Notes under the pieces: model-generated | Database searches by the model: none | The model's input: only the letters and a program-made list of their open reading frames with translations | What the model was told of the DNA's origin: nothing | NCBI GenBank assembly: GCA_949373155.1 | Contig: CASICK010000002.1 | Span: 310,001-374,000 of the forward strand | DNA length: 64,000 nucleotides | DNA from: an uncultured Synechococcus sp. | GTDB taxonomy: Bacteria > Cyanobacteriota > Cyanobacteriia > PCC-6307 > Cyanobiaceae | Direction: 5' to 3' | Shown here: positions 14,516-24,978 of the stretch, piece by piece | How positions within the stretch are numbered: the stretch's first letter is position 1 | Layout: every line of letters begins with the position of its first letter | Position numbers and translations under genes: made by a program

Positions 14516-16813
14516 CTAAGTGCTCTCTTTTTTACTGGCTTCAGACAAACTTTTCTTGGCATCGTGCTTAAAGACCATCACGCTGAGTGGTGGCAGGCAG
14601 AGATCCAAGGAGTTTTCGTAGCCATGGATCCCCCATTCATCGCTCAACTTCCCACCAAGATTTCCAAGGTTGCTGCCACCGTACTTAGCAGCATCGGTAT
14701 TGAAGATTTCTTCGTAGAAGCCAGAAATTGGAACTCCCACTTTGTAATTGGAATGGTTCTGGGGCGTGAAGTTGGCCACGACGACTAACCAAGAGCCGCT
14801 TGTGCTTTCTCGGCGCATGAAGCTAATCACGGAATGGCGATTGTCATTGCAATCGATCCACTGGAAACCATATTGATCAAAGTCGTCTTTCCAGAGAGCA
14901 GGCTCTTGCTTATAGAGCGCATTGAGTTCTTTCACCATGAGATGAACACCCGCGTGCGGCTCGTAGTTCAGCAAATCCCATTGCAGATCGCCCCACACAT
15001 TCCATTCCTCGCGTTGGCCGAACTCCATTCCCATGAAGATCGTTTTCTTGCCTGGGTGCGTCCACATGTAGGCGAGTAAGGCACGTGTGTTGGCGTACTT
15101 CTGCCAGTCATCCCCAGGCATCTTGTGAAGAAGATGACTCTTGCCATGCACGACTTCGTCGTGACTTAGGGCAAGCATGAAATTTTCGGTATAGGTGTAC
15201 CAGATCGAAAACGTGATGTTGTTTTGATGAAACTGGCGGAACCACGGATCCAGCTCGAAGTAATCGAGCATGTCGTGCATCCAACCCATGTTCCATTTGA
15301 GATTGAAGCCAAGTCCACCGTTCTCCGTGGGCTGAGTCACCATCGGCCAGGTGGTGGATTCTTCTGCGATGGATAGAGCACCTGGGAAATGCTCGAACAG
15401 AACGTGATTGGCTTGTTGCAAGAAGCGGACGGCTTCGGTGTTTTCTCTGCCCCCCTGTTCGTTAGCTAACCACTCACCATCGGGTCGTAAATAATCTCGG
15501 TAGAGCATCGATGCCACCGCATCAACCCTGATGCCATCGATATGAAACTGGTCAAACCAGAAGACGAGATTGGCAACTAGAAAGTTTCTAACCTCATTTC
15601 TGCTGTAGTTGAAGATCAGCGTCCCCCATTCCTTGTGCTCGCCAATCCGCGGGTCGGCGTGTTCATACAGGTGGCAGCCATCGAAGAAGGCAAGCCCATG
15701 ACTGTCTTTGGGGAAGTGGCCTGGTACCCAATCGATGATCACCCCAACGCCCTCGGCGTGGCAGCGATCCACGAAGGCGCGAAATTCATCAGGAGTGCCG
15801 TAGCGGCTTGTGGGTGCATACCAACCAGTGACTTGGTATCCCCATGACCCATCAAAAGGATGCTCTGTGATTGGCATCAATTCGATATGGCTGAACCCTT
15901 GCTCTTTGACGTAAGGAATCAGACGATCGGCAAGTTCGGGATAGGTGAGCAGGCGGGCACCTGGCTTTAGATCAGCTGCAGGCACCGGTGGGCGTGGAGT
16001 TCCATCGGCTTCGATGAATGGATCGTCAGCTGCGGCGTGAATCCAGCTACCAAGGTGCATCTCGTAAACCGAGATCGGCTGATCGAGAGGGTTGCGCTTA
16101 TCTCGGCTGCTGATCCAGGCGTCATCATTCCACTGAAAACCATCGAGATGACTAACGATCGAGCTGGTATCAGGCCTGACTTCATGCTGGAAGCCGTAGG
16201 GGTCAGCTTTTTGATAGCAGTGACCGTCTTGGGTGCGGATTTCGTATTTGTAGAAGTGTCCTTCCTCAAGCTCGGGAACGAATAATTCCCAGATGCCGCC
16301 CAGCCTTTGCTGCATGGGGTGATAGCGGCCATCCCATGAATTGAGGTTTCCGATCACGCTGACGGTGAGGGCGTTCGGTGCCCACAGGCAGAACATCACA
16401 CCCTGGATGCCACCTTGTTGGCATTGGTGGGCCCCCATCCGACGCCAAATGTGATGGTGATTGCCTTCTGCAAACAGATGGCGATCCATCTCGCCCATCC
16501 ATTCATGCCGAAAGGCCCAAGGATCGAATTGCTCGTGTTCGAGCCCGCCTCTGCGGACTTTTAATTTGTAGTTATGCCCTGGATCCCCTGAACATTGGGC
16601 TTCGAACACCCATGGGTGATGGGGATTTTGCATCGATAGGCGTTCGCCATTGAGGGTCAACTCAACGGTTTCAGCTTCAGGAACCCAAGCCCTAACAATC
16701 CATTGGCCCGACTCCAGCTGTTGGGGCCCCAGAAGAGAGAAGGGATGATTATGTCGGCATTCAGCCAGCCTCTGGCTGTCCTGAACCATCCAGTCGAGAA
16801 CAGCGACGGTCAT
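14516..16813 (-). CDS. glgB: 1,4-alpha-glucan branching enzyme
   Basis: A 765-residue GH13 enzyme that introduces alpha-1,6 branches into glycogen. It has the N-terminal N1 and CBM48 modules (about 1-240), the GH13 barrel (about 250-630) with [23 protein letters not shown], the nucleophile Asp in [10 protein letters not shown], the acid Glu in SIAEES, and [11 protein letters not shown], and a C-terminal beta domain. Length is typical for cyanobacteria. It is upstream of hemE on the same strand and downstream of an exported hypothetical gene. Confidence 0.97.
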   Translation of the reverse strand: MTVAVLDWMVQDSQRLAECRHNHPFSLLGPQQLESGQWIVRAWVPEAETVELTLNGERLSMQNPHHPWVFEAQCSGDPGHNYKLKVRRGGLEHEQFDPWAFRHEWMGEMDRHLFAEGNHHHIWRRMGAHQCQQGGIQGVMFCLWAPNALTVSVIGNLNSWDGRYHPMQQRLGGIWELFVPELEEGHFYKYEIRTQDGHCYQKADPYGFQHEVRPDTSSIVSHLDGFQWNDDAWISSRDKRNPLDQPISVYEMHLGSWIHAAADDPFIEADGTPRPPVPAADLKPGARLLTYPELADRLIPYVKEQGFSHIELMPITEHPFDGSWGYQVTGWYAPTSRYGTPDEFRAFVDRCHAEGVGVIIDWVPGHFPKDSHGLAFFDGCHLYEHADPRIGEHKEWGTLIFNYSRNEVRNFLVANLVFWFDQFHIDGIRVDAVASMLYRDYLRPDGEWLANEQGGRENTEAVRFLQQANHVLFEHFPGALSIAEESTTWPMVTQPTENGGLGFNLKWNMGWMHDMLDYFELDPWFRQFHQNNITFSIWYTYTENFMLALSHDEVVHGKSHLLHKMPGDDWQKYANTRALLAYMWTHPGKKTIFMGMEFGQREEWNVWGDLQWDLLNYEPHAGVHLMVKELNALYKQEPALWKDDFDQYGFQWIDCNDNRHSVISFMRRESTSGSWLVVVANFTPQNHSNYKVGVPISGFYEEIFNTDAAKYGGSNLGNLGGKLSDEWGIHGYENSLDLCLPPLSVMVFKHDAKKSLSEASKKEST

Positions 16814-16894
16814 GCAGGGGGATGGACTTCGTTAGGCCGGGAGCTTAAGCGGAAAACCCGCCTTGGCTGCATGGATTCCCCCGAGTTTTTGGGA

Positions 16895-17635
16895 TCAGAC
16901 CAGATCCTCTGAGAAGTCCACGTTGATGATCCGGCCTTGAGCATCGAAAATGACAAACAAGTTGTCGGTCACGGTCCCAAATTCAATGGTGACCAGAACA
17001 AGTTGTTGTTCGGCTCCTTTGCTTGCGATCACAGCGTTTTTGATCCGCTTCACTCCACCCAGGACGCGACTCAACTTGCTCCACTTCCGCTCTAAATCTT
17101 CAGGAGAAATTTCTTTCTGAAAATCAAGGGAAAGGTAGTAGCGAGCTGCAATCCACCGTTCTGCGTTGAGATCGCGAACAAATTTGAGAGCCGTTGTCTC
17201 GATCGGCAGCGTTTCACCCAGCCATTTCCAGGCCACAAGCTTGCCTTCATCGTCAAGAACGAGAAGTAGCTCCTTGCTTCCCTCCTCGGTTTGGGCAATC
17301 ACGTCCACTGTGGTGTCATCCATTCCTGGATAAATCGCCACAACACGCGTGGATTGAATGCGATGCGCATGGTTCAAGCGCCCTTTCACAGCTTCAACGG
17401 TGGTTGCGTTTTGCAGTGGGGCGGACAGGCGATCGAACAAAGCCTGGGCGTTACGGGTTTGTAGAGCTGCCAGTAAGGAATCTGCCGCTTCACTGGCTTC
17501 ACGGGCACTCAGAGGAGTACGCGGGGCCAACGCTCCCTGAGCCAAAAGCTGTTCTCCGCGTGCCGCTGGCACAGGGAAAGCCTGCAGCATCGGTGCCGCG
17601 AGAGCGCAGACCAGAAGGCAGGAGGAGAGCTTCAT
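16895..17635 (-). CDS. exported hypothetical protein with two similar halves
   Basis: A 246-residue protein with a signal peptide (about 1-27, core CLLVCALAAPMLQAFPVPA). The rest looks like two copies of a small alpha/beta unit of DUF3887 style: the first has SLLAALQTRNAQALFDRLSA and a strand LLLVLDDEGKLVAW, the second has FVRDLNAERWIAARYYLS and LFVIFDAQGRIINV. Such units are NTF2-like and often bind small ligands in the periplasm. Function unknown. It sits between the CocE hydrolase and glgB, same strand. Confidence 0.7.
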   Translation of the reverse strand: MKLSSCLLVCALAAPMLQAFPVPAARGEQLLAQGALAPRTPLSAREASEAADSLLAALQTRNAQALFDRLSAPLQNATTVEAVKGRLNHAHRIQSTRVVAIYPGMDDTTVDVIAQTEEGSKELLLVLDDEGKLVAWKWLGETLPIETTALKFVRDLNAERWIAARYYLSLDFQKEISPEDLERKWSKLSRVLGGVKRIKNAVIASKGAEQQLVLVTIEFGTVTDNLFVIFDAQGRIINVDFSEDLV

Positions 17636-17671
17636 GAATGTGGGGCAACAATGAAGTTAGTTTGCCGGAGT

Positions 17672-19282
17672 TCATCCGGCTTGGGAAACAAGCAGTGGCG
17701 CCATTTGCAGTGTCGCCTCATCCAGGTGTAAGCAAAGGGTGATGACGCGGCAATCGCTGTTGGCTGGGCCAAAGCGTTGCTCACCATCTCCTGGATTAAC
17801 GGCAATGGCCGGCCATGAAGCCCCTGCAAGCGAGAGCCTTAGTCGATCTCCAGGTTGGAAGCTCACGAACAGCGGCTGCATTTCCAGCGTGATCTGGCCG
17901 TATTCCGAGTCCATGGACGGTCGCACTCGCAATACACCGGTTGAAAGTTGCTGCACCTCATCGCGGTTAGCGGGGAGTCTTGAAAGTGCAGCGCAGAGGT
18001 CAAAGGCTGGCTGGTCTGCGGACACCTTCAATTTCAAGAGCGGACGACCGCATAGCTGGAGAGCTGTTTGGAGCGGCTTGGAGCTAAAGACGGCCACGTC
18101 CGAGCGTTGATCAATCACCCTTCGGTCGCACGGCCCAGCCGTAGGACTCAAATGCCCGCCAACGGCCGGTGCGGGTCGCCATGGGTCATGCACGATGACG
18201 CAGGTTCCAGATCCAGGCATCGCTGCATCGAGCAATGTCCCATCGCTGAGATCAAGGCAAGCCAAACCTTGGCTGCCCAGATGCCAACAGGCGCTGGAGC
18301 ATTCGTTTCCACTTTGATGAGACCAGGTGGCATCGCTTTGATCCCAAAGCCTGATCTCTGCTGTCTGGTCTTGGCTGTTGGTTGGGGGACTTTTGAGATG
18401 TTGATTGAAAAAATTCAGAAGAAGTTGGTTGGTTTCTGGCCACCACTGCAGATGGGTGGCTGGGCCGATGTGAAGTTCTGGATTGCCGCCCCTGGATCGG
18501 GCCGTGTTGAGAAGGTCGAGGAGACCTCTTAAATGGGGATCCCACCAGCCGCCGATCAGCAGCATGGGTTTGCGGAGCCAGGCTTCTGGTGGGTGATGGA
18601 GAGTCCAGCCTTCGGCCTGATCTGCAGGTTGTTGCAACCAGCGCAACGCCATTCCCTTGGGGTCATGTCGCTCCAAGAGCCCGACTCCTTCGCGGAGATA
18701 GCGACCATCCACCAAAGCGCTGTGGATCTCGTTCCAGACGACTGGATCATTGCGGCGCTTGGCTTGCAGCGCTGCAAGCTGCAAGCCCCAGCCAAGGCCG
18801 AGGTGCCACCAGTGAGCGCCGCCTTCGCAACTCCAATGCTCCCGTTCATCCAAACCGCACATGGCTGGCGCGAGGCAATCAGGAGCTGGGCAATCCGGTG
18901 GTGCGAGCAACTGGGTCAGCCCTTGATAGGACAATCCAAAAAGACCAATGCGGCCGTTGCATTCGGGCCGCTCGCGCAGCCAAGTCAGGGTCGCAGCGGT
19001 GTCGACAGCTTCTCGCTCGAACCCTTGAAAAGTCCCCTCAGAGCTCCCCTGTCCGCGCACGTCTTGGACCACGACTGCAAATCCTTGATTCGTCCACCAG
19101 AGCGGATGAGGAAGGGTCACAGTGGAAGCGATAGCCCGCCCATAGGGTTGCCTCATCAGCAGGGTGGGCCAAGGACCATCCCCGTGTGGAGTCCAGATGC
19201 GCGCCACTAAACGCACATCATCAGAGGTGATTAATGTTGCGTCTGCGAATCTCTCACCAGCACGCCTTTGATCAGCGAACAT
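17672..19282 (-). CDS. CocE/NonD family alpha/beta hydrolase
   Basis: A 536-residue hydrolase of the X-Pro dipeptidyl-peptidase/cocaine-esterase group. The catalytic fold occupies about 1-300, with RQPYGRA, VVQDVRGQGSSEG, and the nucleophile Ser in IGLFGLSYQG at about 120. The C-terminal beta-rich domain begins near 330. The natural substrate in cyanobacteria is not known; family members cut esters or N-terminal dipeptides. There is no signal peptide. The start overlaps the end of the preceding exported small gene by 11 bases, which suggests co-transcription. Confidence 0.85.
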   Translation of the reverse strand: MFADQRRAGERFADATLITSDDVRLVARIWTPHGDGPWPTLLMRQPYGRAIASTVTLPHPLWWTNQGFAVVVQDVRGQGSSEGTFQGFEREAVDTAATLTWLRERPECNGRIGLFGLSYQGLTQLLAPPDCPAPDCLAPAMCGLDEREHWSCEGGAHWWHLGLGWGLQLAALQAKRRNDPVVWNEIHSALVDGRYLREGVGLLERHDPKGMALRWLQQPADQAEGWTLHHPPEAWLRKPMLLIGGWWDPHLRGLLDLLNTARSRGGNPELHIGPATHLQWWPETNQLLLNFFNQHLKSPPTNSQDQTAEIRLWDQSDATWSHQSGNECSSACWHLGSQGLACLDLSDGTLLDAAMPGSGTCVIVHDPWRPAPAVGGHLSPTAGPCDRRVIDQRSDVAVFSSKPLQTALQLCGRPLLKLKVSADQPAFDLCAALSRLPANRDEVQQLSTGVLRVRPSMDSEYGQITLEMQPLFVSFQPGDRLRLSLAGASWPAIAVNPGDGEQRFGPANSDCRVITLCLHLDEATLQMAPLLVSQAG

Positions 19283-19583
19283 CCGAGCAGTGCAGTCCGA
19301 TCACGTAAGTAGCCAAGATTTCTGCATTGCTTGTGCTCATATTGCGTTGATTTGCCAACTGATTGATGGCTTCAGATGACAATGCGGACTGGCCATTGCT
19401 GTTCATGGCTTTGAACGATTGGCAAAGCGCTTTGGCTTCTGCTGGGTTTCTTTTAACGCTCTCCAGAAGGCTGGATTGAGCCAACCCTGCTGACGCGGAT
19501 ATCAACAATGAAAGGGATAGGCATCGAATCGTTAGGTGGTACGAAGCCCAACTCTTTACGAAACTATGTTGGAGGGGATTCAA
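19272..19583 (-). CDS. small exported hypothetical protein
   Basis: A 103-residue protein starting at TTG 19583. The start is backed by a strong ribosome site, AAGGAGG five bases upstream, and there is no ATG until residue 58. A hydrophobic stretch at about 18-34 (LSLSLLISASAGLAQS) is a signal peptide. The mature part has two Cys (ALCQSF, GLHCSD) and helices rich in Ser and Asn. No family recognised. It overlaps the CocE gene start by 11 bases. Confidence 0.65.
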   Translation of the reverse strand: MNPLQHSFVKSWASYHLTIRCLSLSLLISASAGLAQSSLLESVKRNPAEAKALCQSFKAMNSNGQSALSSEAINQLANQRNMSTSNAEILATYVIGLHCSDVR

Positions 19584-19647
19584 GACTTCCTCCTTAAAAA
19601 CTTGTTCTATTCCATAGGGCTAGGACAGGAGTTGCAGCCTTGAGCGG

Positions 19648-20052
19648 TCAGTTCGTGGTTTGCCTGGCTTTCGCTCTCAGGATCCATTGTTTGGCAATCG
19701 CAAGATCCACAACCGGAGCTCTGCCACTCCCTAACTGGCGTTCCAGGCGCCCGGTGCGGTTCGTAATCTCCTGCGGCGAAGAGGTTGCGATGGCTGAAAC
19801 CGTTGCAAAGCCAGCGTGCATTAACAAAGCCGCGTCGGCTGGGGCAAGTTCCAAACAGCACACCAATTCTGCGATGCCGCGGAGGCGTTTGAGATTGCGT
19901 GCTGTGGATCGACCAGTTGCGACAAGACGGCTCAGATTTTGATCTGTGAGATCACGCAGCTGTCCCCAGTGGGTAATGCCAGCCTTTTGCAAATCATGCT
20001 GCTCATCGCGAAAACCTTGCGGCAAGGCATGGAGAGGGGCCTGTGCGTTCAT
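19648..20052 (-). CDS. DUF4332 (helix-hairpin-helix-like) protein
   Basis: A 134-residue soluble protein with two helix-hairpin-helix-like units. The first has LQKAGITHWGQLRDLTDQNL then SRLVATGRSTARNLKRL; the second has LLMHAGFATVSAIA then SPQEITNRTGRL. This is the DUF4332 pattern, related to HhH domains that contact DNA. Its role is unknown. The start overlaps the stop of the Ycf51 gene by four bases (ATGA), so the two are translationally coupled. Confidence 0.75.
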   Translation of the reverse strand: MNAQAPLHALPQGFRDEQHDLQKAGITHWGQLRDLTDQNLSRLVATGRSTARNLKRLRGIAELVCCLELAPADAALLMHAGFATVSAIATSSPQEITNRTGRLERQLGSGRAPVVDLAIAKQWILRAKARQTTN

Positions 20053-20489
20053 CCTTGACTGAAGTTTCGTTTGGTTTCTCCCAGCACCACAGGTCTTGAA
20101 GTGCCCTCGCTCACGGCCTGAAGCTGCCGAAGTCGAACGCGCACTTCGCTACTGCGACCTCCAGGGCGGAGGTTCGCAGCGATCTGGTCCAGGGTTGGTG
20201 CAACGGCCCCTTCTGCAAAATCACTGGAAGCTTGTGCCACGACAAGGTCGGTGCCGTTGTCAAACACAATTGGCACTTGTAATGCTCCTTCTACGCGCAC
20301 CGGGGGCGAATAGCTGATTGAGAAAGCCCAACAACTCACCGCTAACAAGAACGTAAAACTGCTGACGCCAACAAGGCGAAAACGCAGTCCCCAGCTGGTC
20401 ACGAACGCAACCACCGTTAGAACAGAAAGGCCCAGGCCACTCCAGGCCAGCCATTTGCTGGATCCCTCTAATAGTTCCGGAAGCGGCAT
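20049..20489 (-). CDS. ycf51: Ycf51 (DUF2518) family protein
   Basis: A 146-residue membrane protein with two hydrophobic segments, about 12-35 and 40-58, and a C-terminal soluble part beginning PPVRVEGALQVPIVF. This matches Ycf51, a protein found in cyanobacteria and some algal plastids, of unknown function. The ATG at 20489 gives the family-like start MPLPELLEGSSKWLAWSGLG; the frame runs open to 20675 but that would overlap the divergent tamB gene. It is coupled to the DUF4332 gene. Confidence 0.78.
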   Translation of the reverse strand: MPLPELLEGSSKWLAWSGLGLSVLTVVAFVTSWGLRFRLVGVSSFTFLLAVSCWAFSISYSPPVRVEGALQVPIVFDNGTDLVVAQASSDFAEGAVAPTLDQIAANLRPGGRSSEVRVRLRQLQAVSEGTSRPVVLGETKRNFSQG

Positions 20490-20553
20490 GGGCTGGTTAG
20501 GGACAAATCTCCTCTCTATATTGCGTCGACCTTGGCTCGGATGACGGTCATCA

Positions 20554-23500
20554 ATGGGGAGCAAAGGCAAAAGCGCGATGGCTCCACGAGTGGTGATCTC
20601 TGGACTTGGCCTCACAGTTGTTGCTGCTGCTGCCGTTTGGATTACTGCTGACCGATTTATTGCACGGGCTGTCAATGGCCTGCGCCCCTCCCTTGAACAG
20701 CAACTTTCTGTACCACTAGGGCATCCGATTGAGATCGGCCCCTATCAGGGACTTGGTCTTGATGGAATCGGAATCGGACCGATCAGGATTCTTCCTGGAA
20801 CGAAGGATGCCTCAACCCTTCGTGTGCAGAAACTCAGCTTGGGGATTGATCCTCTCTCCAGCATTCGCCATTTGCGGCTGGTGGTCGTGGCCCGACTGAA
20901 AGGGGCAAACGTCAAGTTAAGGCGCAATCAAAAGGGGCAGTTTTGGGTGCTAGGCCCTCCTCCAAAGGGTGACTTCCTTCATCGCGTCGACCTGCGAGTG
21001 CGGCTCATGGAGCCAGCCCAAATTCGTGTTGAGCCTGCTGAACTTCAGCTCTCTTTGGCTGGAGCCACCCGTCTCCGTCTTAATGAGAAATGGGCTGATG
21101 GTGCCTTTCAGATTGGTCTCCCCGATCGAGGCTCGGTGACGTTGAAAGGGCGTGCTCACTGGGGGCGTCCTGAATTTCTGCTCACGACGCGTCTGAAGCG
21201 AATTCGTCTTCACCGCCTGCAAGGGTTGCTCCCGATAGAGCAGCCCGTCCAACTGAGGGGCCAAGTGGGTGGTGATCTCAGTTTTGAATGGAATCGAGGT
21301 CAAACGAGCTGTGGTGGTGGACTCTCCGTTGTGGGCTTGAAGGTCAGCGGCAAGCCGCTTCAGCACACGCTTGCGTCGCGACAGCTGCGTCTCCACTGTG
21401 ATGGTGATCAACTGTCGATTCCCCGCAGTCAGTGGCGGTATGGCCCCTATAGGGCCAGTTTGGGCGGTCGATTTGATCTGAATCAGCGCTTTGATTTAAG
21501 CGCCACCTTGAAGGAGCTGAATCAGGACAATCAGTTGGATCTGAGCCTTGATGGTGACTGGTCTCAGCCCCGTTTCAAACTTTCAGGGCGATGGCGATTT
21601 CCCGAGGCCAACGTCCTCGATCAACCCGTTGCGATTGATCTGCAGGTGCGTGGAGATGGGCGCCGCCCGAAGGCATGGAAAGCCAGGCTCGAAACATTGG
21701 CTTTAGAGGCTCCAGGTGTATCGGTTAAGGCGCAGGGTGCCTTGTATCCGCTGCTGGATATCAAGACGAAGCAGTTTCAACTGGTAGGGAGTGCCTGGAA
21801 GGGACTGCCTTTGATTCCTGAGCTGTTGGGGACTAAAGCCCCTCTCAATGGTGAGTTGCGTGTCTCGGGCCCCAGCCTGTCGCCTCGACTTCAGTTGGCG
21901 CTCAACCAGGACAGCAATCCGTTGCTTGAACGTTGGTCTCTTCAGGCCGATTGGTCCACAGATCAGGGATTGTTGAGCCTGAATCGCTTCAATAGCCCTC
22001 AGCTCAATGCAGATGCTGTCTTGCCCCTTCAAATCGGGAAGGGTGGACTGCAGGTTGGCGCGCTGGAATCGAATGTGAGCTTGCGGGCCTATCCGCTCAG
22101 CAGGATCGGTTCTCTTGTTGGAACGGTGATGGACGGCACGATTGCGGCCGATGGAGAGGTCCGTGGTCCTCTCCAGTCGTTGCAGCCTGATCTTCAGATC
22201 GAAGTTAATAGTCCTCGTGCGGGAGCTATTCGCCTTGTTGAAAGTTGGAAAGGCCGCTTTCAAGGACGACCTGGTGGTGTTCAGCTCCAGATGGCATCCG
22301 TTGGAGCTGTGATTCCAGGTTTCTTGGATGCTCAATTCGGGGGCAATTGGTTGCCAGAAACCATTCGCTTGCAGCGCAAGAACGGTGAGCTGCAGATCAG
22401 CGGTAGCCCTGCTCTTTACCGCTGGACAGCGCAAGAACTGAGTGTGGATGGTTTGGAGTTGGTTTTGCCTCCGAAACAGCGTTGGGAAGGGGTGTATGGC
22501 CGTTTGAGTGGTTCCGGTGATTTGAGCTTGCAGCCATGGAGCATGTCTGCAGATTTGAAGCTCGCTCAACCCGGATTGTTGGGAATTCAGTTGCGCCAAG
22601 CTCTGCTGACGGCCAAGTACAAAAATGATCGGTACGACATCAGCGGCGAGCTGTTGCCTCGTGATAGCGGGCAGATCACTTTTGACGCCGATGGATATCG
22701 CAATGCTGGACTGAACGCCAAGCTTCAGGCCCGTGGCCTGAGTGCACGCTGGCTAACAGCAAGTGCGCTCAGCCTCCCGCAGCTGTCCCAGGCTCTTCCT
22801 GCCTATCAAGGCGATGCCACCGATCTCGGCACCTTGCTGGTGAATACCTTTGGTGGATCACTGGATGGGCAGTTGAAGGCGCTTAGACGATCCCAATTGG
22901 CACTTACAGATGCCCGTCGTGATCGCAGAGAGAAAGAAACCTTTCATCCGGAAGATCTAAGGGGGCAGGTTGATGCTGTCGTTGATCTTCAGGGGCCAAA
23001 CCTCAACAGCCTCGAAGTGGATCTCACAGCGCGTGGTCACCTTTGGATCGATGGTGATGACAAAGATATTGCTTTGCAGGTGAAACCGTTCATCGCTGAG
23101 CTCAAGGGGCCTCTTCAGTCCGGTGAAGGCAGCTTCTCTTTGGTTCATTTGCCGTTCAGCCTTCTTGCACTGGTGGCACCGTTGCCTTCAGCTCTGCAAG
23201 GGGCTTTGGGGCTTAAGGGCAGCTATCGCTTGGGTAAGGGGGCCCCTGTACTGACAACTGAGCTTGTGCTCGAGAGGGCACGCGTGGGCCAGGAGCCGAT
23301 TGCACTCGATCGTGGTCAGATTTTGCTTTCAAACGAAACGTTGCAGCTTGATTTGGCTTTGCGGGCAGAGGGGGCTGATGAGCCGCTGACGGTGATTGGG
23401 CAAGTCCCCCTGACGCCTGATCGACCCTTGGACGTCAGGGTTGAAAGTCATGGTGATGGTCTTCACTTCTTGGCTGGATTCTCGAAAGATGTGGTCGCTT

Positions 23501-24975
23501 GGAGTCAGGGAAATACTGATCTCCGGTTGTTAATTGGCGGCAGCCTTCTGGCCCCTGAAGCCAATGGATTCATCGTAATGAATGATGGCGAATTTGTTGT
23601 TCGGGACCAAATCATTAGCAAGGTTAAAAGTTCCGTTTTGTTTGACTTCGATCGTTTGGAAGTGCAGGAATTCAAGGGTCGAATTGGTCGCTCAGGAACC
23701 ATTCATGCCAGTGGTGCTCTGAAGTTGTTTAAGCCTGCGCCTGAAGATGTTCCTTTGTCCATCACCGTTGAGAAGGCCAGAATCAAAGTGCCCACCGCTG
23801 ATGTGGCGATTGCTGCTGATCTTCGCGTAAGTGGAGCACTTCTAAGTCCTGATTTTCAAGGGAATCTTCAGCTCAGTGAAGGGGCGATTACTCCGCAACG
23901 ATCAATGTTTTCAAGATTAGAAATGACTAAGGGCAAGAGCGGTCAGAAAGAGGATCAGATGGTATCTGGTCCTTTAGTTTCAGCGAATGCTCTACTCGAA
24001 GAAGATTGGGATTTCAAGGATCCTCTTGTCTTGCTAGGCCCCAATGTTGAGGAAGACCCCAGCCGGAAACTGAAGGCATCTCTGCCTAATTTGCCGTTCG
24101 TTGGTTTTGACAACTTTCGAGTTCAGTTTGGTCCTGGTTTAAAGGTTCAAGTACAACCAATAGCAAATTTCACGACGGCAGGATTGATCACAGTGAATGG
24201 TCCTCTGGATTCAAATATTGAGCTAAGAGGTGTGCTGCAGTTGCTTACAGGCCGTGTTTCGATGTTCACGAGCACCTTTAATTTGGATCCCAAAGCTCCG
24301 AATGTGGCTGTCTTCACTCCTTCTCAGGGCTTGATCCCTTATATGGATATTGCCATGAAGACGAGGGTCTCAGATAGTGTGAACCTTGGGGTTGGGAGTA
24401 ATCCCTCCAATACAACCGTTTTTGATACGAATGGCACAGGCACTCTTGGCGCTGGAGGCCAATTGCGTTTGGTAAAAGTGATGCTTCAAGCCGAAGGTCC
24501 AGCCAATCGTCTCTCTAACAGCATTCGTTTAAGAAGCTCGCCTCCAATGTCGCAGACCCAGTTGCTTGGCTTGATCGGTGGCAACTCGTTAGCCGGACTC
24601 ACTGGTGCAGGTGCAGGCACTGCTCTTGCAGCGGTGCTTGGCCAGTCTCTGCTTTCACCGGTGTTAGGAACGTTCACCGATGCTTTTAATCAGAGGCTTC
24701 AATTTGCTCTCTATCCTACTTATGTGACACCAAATGTTCAGGATGATGGCGAACGTGTTTCAGGTCGTGTTCCGCCACAGATGGCAATTGTGACTGATTT
24801 TGGAGTGAATATTGCGGACCGTTTTGATTTGTCTATTTTGGCTGCGCCTAATCGCAATGATATTCCTCCTCAGGGGAGTCTTAGCTACCAAATAGATCAA
24901 AACTTAAGCGTTACTGGAGCCGTTGATTCGCAAGGTACTTGGCAGAGCCAACTGCAGCTTTTCTTCCGGTTCTAA
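20554..24975 (+). CDS. tamB: TamB/DUF490 translocation and assembly module protein
   Basis: A 1473-residue giant of the AsmA/TamB group that spans the periplasm and moves lipid or helps outer-membrane assembly. A membrane anchor is at about 14-31 (SGLGLTVVAAAAVW), followed by long beta-helical repeats. The C-terminal DUF490 domain (about 1130-1473) has VQPIANFTTAGLITVNGPLD, FNLDPKAPNVAVF and the closing SYQIDQNLSVTGAVD. Length and ending are complete. The start ATG at 20554 is chosen; an ATG eight codons later is possible. The gene leads a plus-strand cluster with a ROK kinase, proA, folB and a lipase. Confidence 0.9.
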   Translation: MGSKGKSAMAPRVVISGLGLTVVAAAAVWITADRFIARAVNGLRPSLEQQLSVPLGHPIEIGPYQGLGLDGIGIGPIRILPGTKDASTLRVQKLSLGIDPLSSIRHLRLVVVARLKGANVKLRRNQKGQFWVLGPPPKGDFLHRVDLRVRLMEPAQIRVEPAELQLSLAGATRLRLNEKWADGAFQIGLPDRGSVTLKGRAHWGRPEFLLTTRLKRIRLHRLQGLLPIEQPVQLRGQVGGDLSFEWNRGQTSCGGGLSVVGLKVSGKPLQHTLASRQLRLHCDGDQLSIPRSQWRYGPYRASLGGRFDLNQRFDLSATLKELNQDNQLDLSLDGDWSQPRFKLSGRWRFPEANVLDQPVAIDLQVRGDGRRPKAWKARLETLALEAPGVSVKAQGALYPLLDIKTKQFQLVGSAWKGLPLIPELLGTKAPLNGELRVSGPSLSPRLQLALNQDSNPLLERWSLQADWSTDQGLLSLNRFNSPQLNADAVLPLQIGKGGLQVGALESNVSLRAYPLSRIGSLVGTVMDGTIAADGEVRGPLQSLQPDLQIEVNSPRAGAIRLVESWKGRFQGRPGGVQLQMASVGAVIPGFLDAQFGGNWLPETIRLQRKNGELQISGSPALYRWTAQELSVDGLELVLPPKQRWEGVYGRLSGSGDLSLQPWSMSADLKLAQPGLLGIQLRQALLTAKYKNDRYDISGELLPRDSGQITFDADGYRNAGLNAKLQARGLSARWLTASALSLPQLSQALPAYQGDATDLGTLLVNTFGGSLDGQLKALRRSQLALTDARRDRREKETFHPEDLRGQVDAVVDLQGPNLNSLEVDLTARGHLWIDGDDKDIALQVKPFIAELKGPLQSGEGSFSLVHLPFSLLALVAPLPSALQGALGLKGSYRLGKGAPVLTTELVLERARVGQEPIALDRGQILLSNETLQLDLALRAEGADEPLTVIGQVPLTPDRPLDVRVESHGDGLHFLAGFSKDVVAWSQGNTDLRLLIGGSLLAPEANGFIVMNDGEFVVRDQIISKVKSSVLFDFDRLEVQEFKGRIGRSGTIHASGALKLFKPAPEDVPLSITVEKARIKVPTADVAIAADLRVSGALLSPDFQGNLQLSEGAITPQRSMFSRLEMTKGKSGQKEDQMVSGPLVSANALLEEDWDFKDPLVLLGPNVEEDPSRKLKASLPNLPFVGFDNFRVQFGPGLKVQVQPIANFTTAGLITVNGPLDSNIELRGVLQLLTGRVSMFTSTFNLDPKAPNVAVFTPSQGLIPYMDIAMKTRVSDSVNLGVGSNPSNTTVFDTNGTGTLGAGGQLRLVKVMLQAEGPANRLSNSIRLRSSPPMSQTQLLGLIGGNSLAGLTGAGAGTALAAVLGQSLLSPVLGTFTDAFNQRLQFALYPTYVTPNVQDDGERVSGRVPPQMAIVTDFGVNIADRFDLSILAAPNRNDIPPQGSLSYQIDQNLSVTGAVDSQGTWQSQLQLFFRF

Positions 24976-24978
24976 GTG

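Noticed and set aside
21703..22599. Long antisense open frame (298 codons) opposite tamB
   Set aside because: It mirrors the codon pattern of tamB and has no recognisable domain or ribosome site.
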